64,000 bases of DNA, taken from positions 62,001-126,000 of the forward strand of contig JAFQOE010000037.1 in NCBI GenBank assembly GCA_017395635.1, read 5' to 3'. The stretch is from Lachnospiraceae bacterium. GTDB lineage: Bacteria; Bacillota; Clostridia; Lachnospirales; Lachnospiraceae. How positions within the stretch are numbered: position 1 is the stretch's first letter; each line of letters begins with the position of its first letter. Positions 25,080 through 33,728 of the stretch are shown in pieces. The notes below the pieces were generated by a model. That model worked only from the letters and a program-made list of their open reading frames with translations. It was not told the origin of the DNA and made no database searches. The position numbers and the translations under genes are program-made.

Positions 25080-25952
25080 TTATTTTGTTATCATGTTTTG
25101 TAAATCGGGTATGTCAAAGGTATATTTCTTGTTACAGAAATGACATCCCACTTCGATTGGCTTACCGTCTGAAATCATATCTTCAATTTCCGCTTTTCCA
25201 ACACTCATAATTGCTTTGTAAACACGTTCTTTTGAACAATCACAATGATATTTTGGAGTGATGGAATCATTGAATACAACATCGTACCCTTCAAAGAGTT
25301 TGTTTATCATATCTTCCGGAGATATTCCTTTATCCATTAAGGATGTGATGGATGAAAAGTCATTCAGTCTTGTTTCTAAATCGGTAATTAATTCTTCTTC
25401 TGCGAAAGGCATAAGCTGAATAATGAAACCGCCTGCATGTTTTACTGTGTTGTCCTTTTCCATAAGAACACCTAAAGCTACAGAAGTAGGAATTTGTTCA
25501 CTGGTGGCAAAATAATAGGTTAAATCTTCTGCGATTTCACCGGTTGTCAAGTTAGATTGACCGACATAAGGTTCTTTTAGTCCAAGATCTTTAATTACAC
25601 TTAGTACGCCTAAATCGAGTGCTTTTCCTACATCCAGTTTGCCTTGTGGACTCGGTGGTAACATGACCTCCGGGTTGTTAGCATATCCTTTGACTTGTGC
25701 TTTTGCATTGGCGGTCACTGTTAAACCGTTGATGGGTCCGGAACACTGAATCTGTAAAGTTAGCACATCGGAATCGTTTTTGCACATGCTGCCCATCATT
25801 GCGCCTGCTGTTAAAAGTCGGCCTAATGCAGCAGTTGCAACAGGACTTGTATTGTGTGTTGCACGAGCTGTTTCAACCAAATCTTTGGAATAGGATGCAA
25901 AAAAACGCACCTGGTTATTGGCAGCCATACCTCTGATAATTGTATCTTTCAT
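25080..25952 (-). CDS. hslO: Hsp33 redox-regulated chaperone
   Basis: A 290-residue Hsp33. The N-terminal holdase domain has the family patterns RFFASYSKDLVETARATHNTSPVATAALGRLLTAGA and YxG/TGEIAEDL. The C-terminal redox switch carries the four zinc cysteines as CDC and CHFC (about residues 235-270). Oxidation releases zinc and activates the chaperone against aggregation. Its ATG overlaps the stop of the upstream methyltransferase gene by 4 bp, so both are translated from one minus-strand mRNA. An oxidative-stress role fits an anaerobe. Confidence 0.95.
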   Translation of the reverse strand: MKDTIIRGMAANNQVRFFASYSKDLVETARATHNTSPVATAALGRLLTAGAMMGSMCKNDSDVLTLQIQCSGPINGLTVTANAKAQVKGYANNPEVMLPPSPQGKLDVGKALDLGVLSVIKDLGLKEPYVGQSNLTTGEIAEDLTYYFATSEQIPTSVALGVLMEKDNTVKHAGGFIIQLMPFAEEELITDLETRLNDFSSITSLMDKGISPEDMINKLFEGYDVVFNDSITPKYHCDCSKERVYKAIMSVGKAEIEDMISDGKPIEVGCHFCNKKYTFDIPDLQNMITK

Positions 25953-26707
25953 ATCTGTTCTCCATTTCTTGCGATTATATAGATACGCTCACTGTCATCC
26001 GTTGGTGGATTATCAGTAAATGCGTCATATGCCGTAACATATTCTAAACCAGCCTCTGTCAGTAAGTCAATTATTTCTTCTAAGTAATATCCCCGTTGGT
26101 GATGAACTTCATTGTATTTTTCGTAAAGATTCGTATCGGTTTGTTTTACGAATATCGTCAAATCGTATTGATTTACATTGTCTTCTTCAAAGAAATTATT
26201 CTCCCAGGTGTAACTGCAATCATCCTGATGGTCGCAAAAAGTTTGATCGCCTAGTACATTTTGGTAAAAGTGTAGCGTTTTTAAATCGAAGATAAAGACA
26301 CCGTTGGGTTTTAGATAAGTTTTTACACCTTGAAAAGTGTACAGAATATCTTCTTTACATAGTAAATAGTTTAGGCTATCACAGACACAATAAAATCCAT
26401 CATAAGAATCATTTAAAATCATATCGCTCATATCCTGCAACAGCAAATTGATGTTAGAGTTATATGTAAGTTTTTCGGCAGCAATACTTAACATATCCGG
26501 TGAATTATCGATGCCTGTAATTTCAAATCCTTGGTTGGACATTAAAAGTGAAAGAGTAGCGGTGCCACATCCCAATTCTACAAGTTTACCACTTGTGATA
26601 TGATATTGTTGAAATAAGTGAGAGATATATTCACTCCATTCTTCGTATGGAATGTTATCCATAAATGTGTCGTATACATATGCAAAATTATTATAGCTGG
26701 TTGACAT
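25949..26707 (-). CDS. class I SAM-dependent methyltransferase
   Basis: A 252-residue protein with a Rossmann methyltransferase core: MSTSYNNFAYVYDTFMDNIPYEEW at the start, motif I VELGCGTATLSLLM near residue 42, an acidic ribose-binding strand (ITGIDNS) and motif IV near YDGFYCVCDSLNYL. The N-terminal YDxxM pattern is common in small-molecule and quinone-like methyltransferases, so the substrate is unknown. It overlaps hslO by 4 bp and lies 85 bp downstream of the YtxH-like gene, separated by a terminator. Confidence 0.85.
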   Translation of the reverse strand: MSTSYNNFAYVYDTFMDNIPYEEWSEYISHLFQQYHITSGKLVELGCGTATLSLLMSNQGFEITGIDNSPDMLSIAAEKLTYNSNINLLLQDMSDMILNDSYDGFYCVCDSLNYLLCKEDILYTFQGVKTYLKPNGVFIFDLKTLHFYQNVLGDQTFCDHQDDCSYTWENNFFEEDNVNQYDLTIFVKQTDTNLYEKYNEVHHQRGYYLEEIIDLLTEAGLEYVTAYDAFTDNPPTDDSERIYIIARNGEQI

Positions 26708-26725
26708 AAGATGTTCCTTTCATAA

Positions 26726-26756
26726 GAAAACCGTAATAGCATCATACTATTACGGT
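26726..26756 (-). terminator. minus-strand terminator after the YtxH-like gene
   Basis: ACCGTAATAG and CTATTACGGT form a perfect ten-pair stem (26730-26739 with 26747-26756). On the minus strand the stem is followed by TTTTCTTATG. It separates the upstream YtxH-like gene from the methyltransferase/hslO pair. Confidence 0.85.
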
Positions 26757-26792
26757 ATCGTATTGATAATAAATGATAGATGTAATATAGGA

Positions 26793-27263
26793 TTAGAAGT
26801 CTAGTTTGTCCATGTCAGCTAATGTGTCCGGATCTTCGGAAACATCAGATAATCCTTCGTTTTCGTAACCTGAAATTTCTTCTGTTACAGATTTTTTATT
26901 ATCGGCATCATTACCAAAAGAAATTGTAGGAATTGTCTCGGACTCAGCTTTTGGTGAATCAACCTCATCTTCTTCTTTTGGATTGATTGTAATGGCAGTA
27001 TATTCTCTGTTCAGCTTAGCATCCTCAGTAAACACGTCATCTTCGAAATTATCTTCAAAGTCATCATCAAAGAAGAAATCATCCTCTTCGTCGGTGTGTT
27101 TGTCCTTCATATTATTACGTAATTCATCGAACTTATCAGATGCTTTTTTGTAGACAGAGCTTTCTTTAATCTGATCACGGAAAATATAGCATACACCACC
27201 GATAGCAGCTACGGTTGTCGTGAAGGCAAGCAATTTGCCAAATGTAGAATTTTTCTTACCCAT
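26793..27263 (-). CDS. YtxH-like small membrane-anchored acidic protein
   Basis: A 156-residue protein starting MGKKNSTFGKLLAFTTTVAAIGGVCYIF, a single N-terminal membrane helix with a short basic lead as in YtxH-type proteins. A charged helix follows (KESSVYKKASDKFDELRNNMKDK), then a long low-complexity acidic region (EEDDFFFDDDFEDNFEDD) and a disordered tail. ATG 27263 has AAGGAGAG 8 bp upstream on the minus strand; a TTG two codons earlier is less likely. Function is unknown. Confidence 0.7.
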   Translation of the reverse strand: MGKKNSTFGKLLAFTTTVAAIGGVCYIFRDQIKESSVYKKASDKFDELRNNMKDKHTDEEDDFFFDDDFEDNFEDDVFTEDAKLNREYTAITINPKEEDEVDSPKAESETIPTISFGNDADNKKSVTEEISGYENEGLSDVSEDPDTLADMDKLDF

Positions 27264-27624
27264 AAACAATTCTCTCCTTACTTATGAAATACAAAATAAT
27301 AACTATATTCGTAACTGTAAAGATTAGGAAACAGTTACCTTAAATTCATTTTAATACGTTAAATAGGAAAATGCAATTCATTTTTCTTTGCATTTCATTA
27401 TTATGTCAATAGTATATGTATATTATTCTAAAATATGAAGTAAGAAAGGTTGAGGTTAGAAAAAATGGTTACTTTATGCAAAATATACAATTGAAATCTG
27501 TCAAAATAACTGAAAGCAAATAAAAAATTAGTTGTAAATGGGCAAAAGTTGTGATATTATTTAAATAATCAAGTGGGATTTATTTATTTCACACAAATTT
27601 CAAGAGGTGAGGAGGAGAACGACA
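27264..27624. other. divergent intergenic region with inverted repeats
   Basis: This 361-bp region separates divergent genes. It contains a perfect inverted repeat GTAACTGT (27311-27318) with ACAGTTAC (27331-27338), about 50 bp upstream of the minus-strand start. A second is AAATGCAA (27369-27376) with TTGCATTT (27388-27395). A promoter for the plus-strand gene lies near its right end. The first repeat may be an operator or a leader hairpin of the YtxH-like gene. Confidence 0.5.
27532..27560 (+). promoter_or_regulatory. promoter of the 703-residue unknown protein gene
   Basis: TTGTAA (27532-27537), 17-bp spacer, TATTAT (27555-27560), 65 bp before the start codon. Confidence 0.55.
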
Positions 27625-29736
27625 ATGCAGAATTTGCCAGCTAATGTTACGCGCAGTAACGATACTAATATTATTTCTATTGCAGCATCTTCGAATAAGG
27701 GAATGTTGATTCGCTTTTTGAATGAACAAGTGGAAGAAGGATTTTATGCGTTAGTTATTGATTACTTAAAGGATCATAATTTCGATTTGTCCACTATGCT
27801 TGTTGATGATGATGTGAAAGCACAGTGTACAAAGCTATATGAATTAGCAGAGTTTGTTGATGAACATATCAAGAAGGAAGGTAAATACGAGATTGAAGAA
27901 TGGATTGAGCCATTATTCAAATTTGTATATGGTGACATTGATCCGACTGATACAGATTCTATTATTAATACAACCGGTATTTACCGTTACAGTATATGGT
28001 TGATTTATTTATATCAGCTTGATCGCTTTGGTGAGGCGATGCGCTTGATTGGTGAAAGAGTTGCGCCTCTTTTGATTAATACTTGTTATCAGATTGCAGA
28101 TGCAGATGATAGACCAGCTACATATGATAAGGCTGTTATGGGTTATATGGATTTAATCAATGTTGTTATGGAGATGGATATTTCACCGGCTGCTGCGAAC
28201 TCTGAGTCATACATGAACAATTTAGAGGTGCTGTATGATTATTTTGTGGAAGATACACATGTTGGTAATGATTACAAGATTCAGTTCAGCATGGGAATAT
28301 TCAACTCATTTATTCGCAAGCAGGATTATGCAAAAGCATTTGAGTTTTATGGATTGAATGCAGAGTATATTCCGGTAGATAATATGGTTGTGTATGATAA
28401 CTTCAAAGAGTTGATTCGCAATTGTAACAGTACACAGTATACGAATGTATTAAGTAGAACCGTCATTTCTGCAATTTCAAAGCAAGATATCTATAATAAG
28501 AGAATTGATAGTTTGTTGGTAGAAGTGTCAGCTTTTGTTAAGAAGATATATCGTTATATTGAAGATGAGCCAACAATGAAACGTAATTTACAGATTTTAG
28601 GTGCGGGTTCTTCTTTATCAGATAAAACAAATGTTTTTGAAGGTTTATATGAGTATAACCTTGTGTTCCATGAGTGTGGAATTAAGCAGTTGGTTAATCA
28701 GGATTTATCGACTCGCTCATGGGAAGAAAAGTATGAGATTCTTGAAATGTTATATACAACATTGAATGTAGTATTTGATGGATATAATGTATATGAGATT
28801 TCTAATCGTATCGAGCATCAATATGTAGAACTTACGTGGATTGGTAATTATGTGAATGCGAATCCATCACTGCTTAAGCTGTTCTTTAGTGTGAAAGAAA
28901 AGATTAAGGCATTTAAGGTGCGTAAGAATACTATTATTGAGAAGAGCAGAACAAGCTATGAGATCAAACAGTTGTTAGAAGATAGACAGAAACATCTTGT
29001 GTTCTTAGCTGCTAATGATATGATTAAGCATGGTTTGAATGACAAACAGTCTCGTATCTTACATGATTCATATAATATGGATCGTGCAAAGAAGATGTTC
29101 CAGGATACTTATGCGAAAGTGAATTTGCCTTCTAAGTATGATTCCGGAAAACAAGAAACATCATCTTCATCATCTAAGTTTGGATTTGGCAAGATGGCGG
29201 CTGCGGCAACAAGTTCTAATAATCCGGAGTTGAATAAGATGTTTGCGAATCTTCAGATTGAAGAGATGCTTTGTAAGTCAGAGTGGTTATGGCATCAATA
29301 TACAGAAAAACACACAGAGCGTCAGTCAGAGGAAGAAGTAACATACAGTGTTGCATGTTTGGTTAAAGTAGTAGAATTATTGATTGTCCGTAAGCACAAA
29401 GCGGCAGCACCTGAGGCTTCTCCGAATAAAAAGGTTATTATTACTAAGACAGGCAAGGTGATTGAGTTGTCAGATGAGTCAGATGATAAGCCGGTTAACC
29501 GTAAGAGTAATGAACCTACTGTTATTGAGCATATTAATACAATTGAAGAGTACTTGAAGGATCGTCGTGAAGAGAACATTGCATATGTTAAGTCATATAT
29601 CGAAGATTGGGTTAGTATGTTAATGCAGAATAAGTTTGATAAGGATTCGTTATTATCTCTATATGATGCAGATGAGATTCGTGCAAAGACTTTACAGACA
29701 ATTAAGAAGTTGAGTATTGATATGGTATCATTATAA
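27625..29736 (+). CDS. large helical cytosolic protein of unknown function
   Basis: I do not recognise this 703-residue protein. No signal peptide or membrane helix is visible. The sequence is almost entirely helical and acidic, with a tetratricopeptide-like character in places (KQDYAKAFEFYGLNAEYIP; RFGEAMRLIGERV). A Ser/Ala-rich low-complexity break near residues 510-535 divides it into a long N-terminal and a shorter C-terminal half. ATG 27625 is chosen because GGAGGAG lies about 8 bp upstream; the GTG at 27607 overlaps that site. It is monocistronic, with its own promoter and terminator. The steady codon use and clean regulatory signals suggest a real housekeeping-type lineage gene rather than a mobile one. 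Confidence 0.8.
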   Translation: MQNLPANVTRSNDTNIISIAASSNKGMLIRFLNEQVEEGFYALVIDYLKDHNFDLSTMLVDDDVKAQCTKLYELAEFVDEHIKKEGKYEIEEWIEPLFKFVYGDIDPTDTDSIINTTGIYRYSIWLIYLYQLDRFGEAMRLIGERVAPLLINTCYQIADADDRPATYDKAVMGYMDLINVVMEMDISPAAANSESYMNNLEVLYDYFVEDTHVGNDYKIQFSMGIFNSFIRKQDYAKAFEFYGLNAEYIPVDNMVVYDNFKELIRNCNSTQYTNVLSRTVISAISKQDIYNKRIDSLLVEVSAFVKKIYRYIEDEPTMKRNLQILGAGSSLSDKTNVFEGLYEYNLVFHECGIKQLVNQDLSTRSWEEKYEILEMLYTTLNVVFDGYNVYEISNRIEHQYVELTWIGNYVNANPSLLKLFFSVKEKIKAFKVRKNTIIEKSRTSYEIKQLLEDRQKHLVFLAANDMIKHGLNDKQSRILHDSYNMDRAKKMFQDTYAKVNLPSKYDSGKQETSSSSSKFGFGKMAAAATSSNNPELNKMFANLQIEEMLCKSEWLWHQYTEKHTERQSEEEVTYSVACLVKVVELLIVRKHKAAAPEASPNKKVIITKTGKVIELSDESDDKPVNRKSNEPTVIEHINTIEEYLKDRREENIAYVKSYIEDWVSMLMQNKFDKDSLLSLYDADEIRAKTLQTIKKLSIDMVSL

Positions 29737-29765
29737 AAGTATTTGCAAATATAAGATAAAGATTT

Positions 29766-29794
29766 AGGGGGACTTTTTGAGTTCCCCTCTTTAT
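29766..29794 (+). terminator. terminator of the 703-residue protein gene
   Basis: AGGGGGAC near 29766 pairs with GTTCCCCT near 29781-29788, followed by CTTTAT. The U-tract is short. Confidence 0.7.
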
Positions 29795-29828
29795 AGTATT
29801 ATGATAGGGTAATGGAGTACATTAATAT

Positions 29829-30281
29829 ATGAAGAATGATAAAACAAAAGGCTTGTCGATAGTGGAAATTGTCATATTGATTGTAGTTTTGATTGCAATT
29901 ATAGTTTTTATGTTTCCGGTAATTACAGGATATGTGAAGAAGAGTCGATTACAGGCAGATATGGAAACGGCGAAAGAACTTGCAACGGTTATGACCGATG
30001 TACTAATGCAAGAAAAGATTAGCGATAATGCAGTGGAACACGCAACCCCTCGTTTGGTTTCTAATATGGATGGAAATGATTTTAAAAAAGCTGTATATGC
30101 TGCTTTGGATAAAGAAGAAATCAAGGGTAAGACAAAGAAAAATATAGATGGAGAAATGTTGGGTGTCCCTGAATTCTATTACACATTAAGTGTATCAAAG
30201 AAACAGATAGAAATCTATTATGGAGGAATAACAGAAGAATATAGGATTTATCCGAAAGTTGGTAGTAAATTAGTGAAGTGA
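29829..30281 (+). CDS. lone type IV prepilin-like protein
   Basis: A 150-residue protein with a class III signal: basic leader MKNDKTKG, then LSIVEIVILIVVLIAIIVFMFPVI. Cleavage would fall after G8, with the conserved glutamate at mature position 5 and a long hydrophobic helix. The remainder is a short mixed domain without cysteines. Proteins like this are major or minor pilins or pseudopilins and need a prepilin peptidase, ATPase and platform protein, none of which is encoded nearby. ATG 29829 has a GGAG at 11 bp. It lies just before the tRNA-Gly promoter. Confidence 0.75.
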   Translation: MKNDKTKGLSIVEIVILIVVLIAIIVFMFPVITGYVKKSRLQADMETAKELATVMTDVLMQEKISDNAVEHATPRLVSNMDGNDFKKAVYAALDKEEIKGKTKKNIDGEMLGVPEFYYTLSVSKKQIEIYYGGITEEYRIYPKVGSKLVK

Positions 30282-30345
30282 TGAGAAATGGATGAATTGC
30301 GATAATAAAAATATATAAAAAATTATATAAAAATCAAATTTGTTG

Positions 30346-30374
30346 TTGACAAATTGCTTTTCACTTGATATACT
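30346..30374 (+). promoter_or_regulatory. strong promoter of the tRNA-Gly pair
   Basis: TTGACA (30346-30351), 17-bp spacer, TATACT (30369-30374). The first tRNA base is 21 bp further on. Confidence 0.85.
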
Positions 30375-30394
30375 ATCAACTGTTGTAAGGATAT

Positions 30395-30466
<72 letters not shown>

Positions 30467-30503
30467 CTTCTTTTTCAAATTGAATAAGATGTTTACAAAG
30501 CAT

Positions 30504-30564
<61 letters not shown>

Positions 30565-30575
<11 letters not shown>

Positions 30576-30657
30576 CTGAACAAAAAAAGATATCCGAATG
30601 GATATCTTTTTTTGTTTCGAGCCCAGAAGAGGGCTCGAAGTTCGATCTTCTCCGTTC
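30565..30657 (+). repeat. tandem repeat unit A: tRNA 3' end plus terminator
   Basis: This 93-bp segment is nearly repeated at 30703-30795 with a constant offset of 138 bp. It contains the last bases of the second tRNA, a terminator hairpin (GATATCC/GGATATC with A- and T-runs, 30582-30613) and a second hairpin TTCGAGCCC/GGGCTCGAA (30616-30639). Confidence 0.8.
30582..30613 (+). terminator. terminator of the tRNA-Gly transcript
   Basis: AAAAAAAGATATCC, loop GAAT, GGATATCTTTTTTT: a perfect 14-pair stem with built-in T-run. An equivalent second hairpin follows in repeat unit B near 30719-30751. Confidence 0.92.
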
Positions 30658-30702
30658 CACTCCGGTCGGCGCATAACCCGAGGTCCACCGGACCTCATGC
30701 GC

Positions 30703-30795
30703 CGTCTCACACTCTGAACAAAAAAGATATCCGAATGGATATCTTTTTTTTGTTTCGAGCCCAGAAGAGGGCTCGAAGTTCGATTGTCTCCGTTC
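30703..30795 (+). repeat. tandem repeat unit B: decayed tRNA end plus second terminator
   Basis: Match to unit A at offset 138. The tRNA-derived part now reads CGTCTCACACTCT rather than CGTCTCGCGCTCT. The 45 bp between the units can fold as GGCGCAT/ATGCGCC with an inner GAGGTCC/GGACCTC. The unit ends at the stop codon of the minus-strand BIG2 fragment. Confidence 0.75.
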
Positions 30796-31258
30796 AATTA
30801 TTTGTTTCTTCTTTTTCTAGTAATTCAATGATGACAAGCTTTAATTCACTACTATCCGGTGTTGTTGGACTATCCGGTGTTACTGGTTCATTCGGTGTCG
30901 TTGGCTCATCTGGTGTTGATGGCTGTGTAGGCTCGTTTGGTTGAGATGGTGTTTGTTCGTCTGTTGATTTTGCTTGTACTGTTAAATTACATTTATAGCT
31001 TTTCTTGTTTTTAGCTTTACATGTAATGGTTACATTACCTGCTTTTTTTGCTGTGATTACACCTTTTTTTGATACTGTGGCTATTGATGTATTACTACTT
31101 TTCCAACTCTTTGCCTTGCTTCCTGTTATTTTTAAAGTGTGGGTTGTCCCTACTATTAATGTTAAGCGTGTATTATTTAAATAGGGATTCTTTACGGTTA
31201 CCTTACATTTGTATGTCTTGCTATTGATTTTAGCTGTGATTGTAGCTTTGCCTTTCTT
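30794..31258 (-). pseudogene. 5'-truncated BIG2-domain protein fragment
   Basis: Read on the minus strand from about 31258, the frame encodes KKGKATITAKINSKTYKCKV, a second full BIG2 domain (SSNTSIATVSKKGVITAKKAGNVTITC), a Pro/Thr/Glu/Asp linker (TPDEPTTPNEP-type) and a short acidic end before TGA at 30796-30794. Upstream of 31258 the homology stops and a TAA appears within six codons, so the N-terminal part and start are missing. It resembles the other BIG2 proteins in this window, though here the domain precedes a linker. I read it as the leftover 3' end of a surface-protein gene. Confidence 0.7.
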
Positions 31259-31481
31259 TTGTGGGATTTGTTATGTATATATTTCAGAACATCTTGATGG
31301 TTACAAAAACTGTGTAAATGGAAGATGTATCACATTAAAAAACAAAAATATAATACATCTATTATTTGATCTTACAATGTTCATGTATTACTACGATAAT
31401 TATATAATAGCACTAATAATAATCGCAACAGTTATATTGATGATACGCCATATGTTCCGTTGGGTTTATGCGCCGTTATAG
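31259..31481 (+). pseudogene. possible membrane-protein fragment joined to the BIG2 remnant
   Basis: From the break point the plus strand has an open frame of about 73 codons (ICYVYISEHLDGYKNCVNGR, then IIALIIIATVILMIRHMF) ending at TAG 31479-31481. It contains one clear hydrophobic helix. No start codon with a ribosome-binding site lies inside it, because the frame runs back into the antisense of the BIG2 fragment. It may be the tail of a lost membrane-protein gene or chance. Low certainty. Confidence 0.3.
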
Positions 31482-31574
31482 ACATTGAATAGTAGTAACG
31501 AATAATAAAACATAGAAAAGACACAAATGTGATATATAGTGTTACAATATCAAGTATAGAGGGAGTGATGTGAT

Positions 31575-32003
31575 ATGAATCAAGGTACAGGATTCAAACA
31601 GAAAGTATTACAATTTATGCAAGGAAGATACGGTGTGGATCAGTTATCCAATTTTTTGATTGGGTTGGCTGTGTTTGTTGCACTTGTTGGAATGATTGTG
31701 CGTGTTCCGGTTATTAATATTTTCTGTTGGGTGTTGATTATTATAGGGTATATGCGCATCTTTTCGAAAAATATAAGCAAGCGATATGCAGAGAATCAGA
31801 AGTTTTTAGATAAGACTTTTGGTATCCGTAATGCTTTTGCAAAAGTGAAATATCGCATGAAATATGGAAAACAGACGTCGGAACCATTTTATATTTACAA
31901 GTGTAAGAAATGTGGTCAGAAGATACGCATTCCGAAAGGAAAGGGTAAGATAATGATTACATGTCCAAAGTGTAAGTTTCAATTTAAAAAATATAGTCGA
32001 TAG
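31575..32003 (+). CDS. small membrane protein with C-terminal zinc ribbon
   Basis: A 142-residue protein. Two hydrophobic helices (about 28-45 FLIGLAVFVALVGMIV and 48-62 INIFCWVLIIIGYM) are followed by a basic linker and a C-terminal zinc ribbon with CKKCG and CPKC (about 110-135). GGGAGTGATGTG precedes ATG 31575. The metal site is likely structural or nucleic-acid binding; the function is unknown. It is followed after 75 bp by the DUF5685 and J-domain genes and may be part of the same group. Confidence 0.75.
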   Translation: MNQGTGFKQKVLQFMQGRYGVDQLSNFLIGLAVFVALVGMIVRVPVINIFCWVLIIIGYMRIFSKNISKRYAENQKFLDKTFGIRNAFAKVKYRMKYGKQTSEPFYIYKCKKCGQKIRIPKGKGKIMITCPKCKFQFKKYSR

Positions 32004-32078
32004 AACGCGAAAGTTTACATAATGTTGACAGAGGGTTCGTATGGTATCGAAATAATAGACACGGGAGAATAGCAAAAT

Positions 32079-32957
32079 ATGTTTGGTTACGTTGTGATTA
32101 ATAAACCGGAATTAAAAATTAAAGATTTTGATGAGTATCGTGCCTATTATTGTGGTCTTTGCAAAGCTTTGAAACAACAGGCAGGTGCAAGAGGTCAGAT
32201 GTCGTTAAGTTATGATATGACATTTTTGGCTGTATTACTTAGTCTTTTATATGAACCGGAAGAAAGAGAGTATTTGACTCGTTGTATGGTACATCCGGTT
32301 ACAAAGCATCGAATGAAGAAGAATGCAATGATTGATTATGTGGCAGATATGAATTTGTTATTAACCGGATATAAATGCAGGGATGATTTTACGGATGAAA
32401 AGAATGTGATGAAAGCCTGCTATGGTGCGATGTTACATAGTTCGGTTAGGAAAATTCAAAATATATACGAGAGACAAACGCATCAGGTAGAGAAATCTTT
32501 GAAAGAATTAGCTTTGCTAGAGAAAGAATGTAACTATGATATCGATAAGTTATCCGCTTGTTTTGGTCGTTTGTTAGAAGAAATTTTCGTTGTCAGAGAG
32601 GATGAATGGGAAACTTATCTGCGAAAAATTGGTTTTTATATTGGGAAATTTGTGTATATTCTGGATGCATATGATGACCTGGAAAAAGATAAGAAAAAAG
32701 GATGTTTTAATCCATTTATAGAGAAAGAAAAGGAAGAAGATTTTGATGAATGGGTTAAACAGTTATTGTTAATGAGTGCAGCAGAATTTGCAAGAGATTT
32801 TGAAAAGTTGCCAATTGTAGATAATGTTGATATACTGCGTAATATCATTTATTCTGGTATATGGGTTCGATATGAGGAAGTACGGAAAAAGAGAAGTCAA
32901 GCTGATGACCGGAATAATGAAGACAATGAACAAACGGAGAAGAAACAATACAATTAG
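32079..32957 (+). CDS. DUF5685-family protein
   Basis: A 292-residue protein starting MFGYVVINKPELKIKDFDEYRAYYCGLCKALK, which matches my memory of DUF5685, including the YCGLC motif and conserved LSYDMTFLAVLL. It is helical, with the segment GKFVYILDAYDDLEKDKKKGCFNPF near 205-230. The DDxxxD there recalls the acidic motif of helical prenyl-synthase folds, but with no second motif I would not call it an enzyme. The last 25 residues are polar and charged. The J-domain gene begins 36 bp later, an arrangement I associate with Lachnospiraceae. Confidence 0.75.
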   Translation: MFGYVVINKPELKIKDFDEYRAYYCGLCKALKQQAGARGQMSLSYDMTFLAVLLSLLYEPEEREYLTRCMVHPVTKHRMKKNAMIDYVADMNLLLTGYKCRDDFTDEKNVMKACYGAMLHSSVRKIQNIYERQTHQVEKSLKELALLEKECNYDIDKLSACFGRLLEEIFVVREDEWETYLRKIGFYIGKFVYILDAYDDLEKDKKKGCFNPFIEKEKEEDFDEWVKQLLLMSAAEFARDFEKLPIVDNVDILRNIIYSGIWVRYEEVRKKRSQADDRNNEDNEQTEKKQYN

Positions 32958-32993
32958 GAATTAAGATAGATAGGAAAGACATGGAGGAATGAA

Positions 32994-33662
32994 ATGAGAA
33001 GTCCATATGATATATTAGGTGTGGCACCTGATGCATCAGAAGATGAAATAAAGAAGGCATATCGCAAGTTGAGTCGTAAGTATCATCCGGATGCTAATAT
33101 GAATAATCCGAATAAAGAACAGGCTGAAGAACGTTTTAAAGAAGTTCAGCAGGCGTATGATGCGATTATGAATGGTAAAACGAATGATGGCTATGGTGGA
33201 TATGGAGCGAATTACGGTGGAAATAGGTATGGCGGTTTTGGTGGATTTGGCGGTTTTGGAACAAATTATGGTAACCAAAGTGCTAATTCATATGGAGATG
33301 ACAAAGATGCTCAATATTTGAATGCTGCGATGAATTATATTCGTGGAGGTGATTATAATTCGGCGCTTCGTATATTGTCAGAGATTGAGAATCGAACCGG
33401 AAAATGGTATTATGTAGCGGCAATTGCCAATTACAGTGCTGGTAACCAGGCGACAGCAATGCAGTATATACAAATTGCTATGAAGATGGAACCTGGCAAT
33501 GTGGAATACCGTCAGTTGTATAATACAATGCAGGCTGGTGGTTCGTGGTATACTACAAGAAGTGCAGAATATGGTTATCCGGGTTCGGGTAGTAATTATT
33601 GTTGCAATTTGTGTTTAATGAACCTATGTTTAAATATGCTTTGTGGTGGTCCATGTTGTTAA
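32994..33662 (+). CDS. J-domain (DnaJ-like) protein with Gly-rich linker and TPR-like region
   Basis: A 222-residue protein. Residues 1-62 are a J domain ([30 protein letters not shown]) with the HPD motif that stimulates Hsp70. A Gly/Tyr/Asn/Phe-rich linker follows (about 65-95), then a helical TPR-like region ([28 protein letters not shown]). The tail is unusually Cys-rich ([22 protein letters not shown]). There is no zinc-finger domain, so this is not a classical DnaJ. AGGAATGA precedes the ATG. It probably acts with the DUF5685 protein encoded just upstream. Confidence 0.85.
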   Translation: MRSPYDILGVAPDASEDEIKKAYRKLSRKYHPDANMNNPNKEQAEERFKEVQQAYDAIMNGKTNDGYGGYGANYGGNRYGGFGGFGGFGTNYGNQSANSYGDDKDAQYLNAAMNYIRGGDYNSALRILSEIENRTGKWYYVAAIANYSAGNQATAMQYIQIAMKMEPGNVEYRQLYNTMQAGGSWYTTRSAEYGYPGSGSNYCCNLCLMNLCLNMLCGGPCC

Positions 33663-33728
33663 TTACGTTTCGTGTATTACAGAAGACACAAAAGCTTGGT
33701 ATATGTTGTGATAGATTGGAGAGGGATT

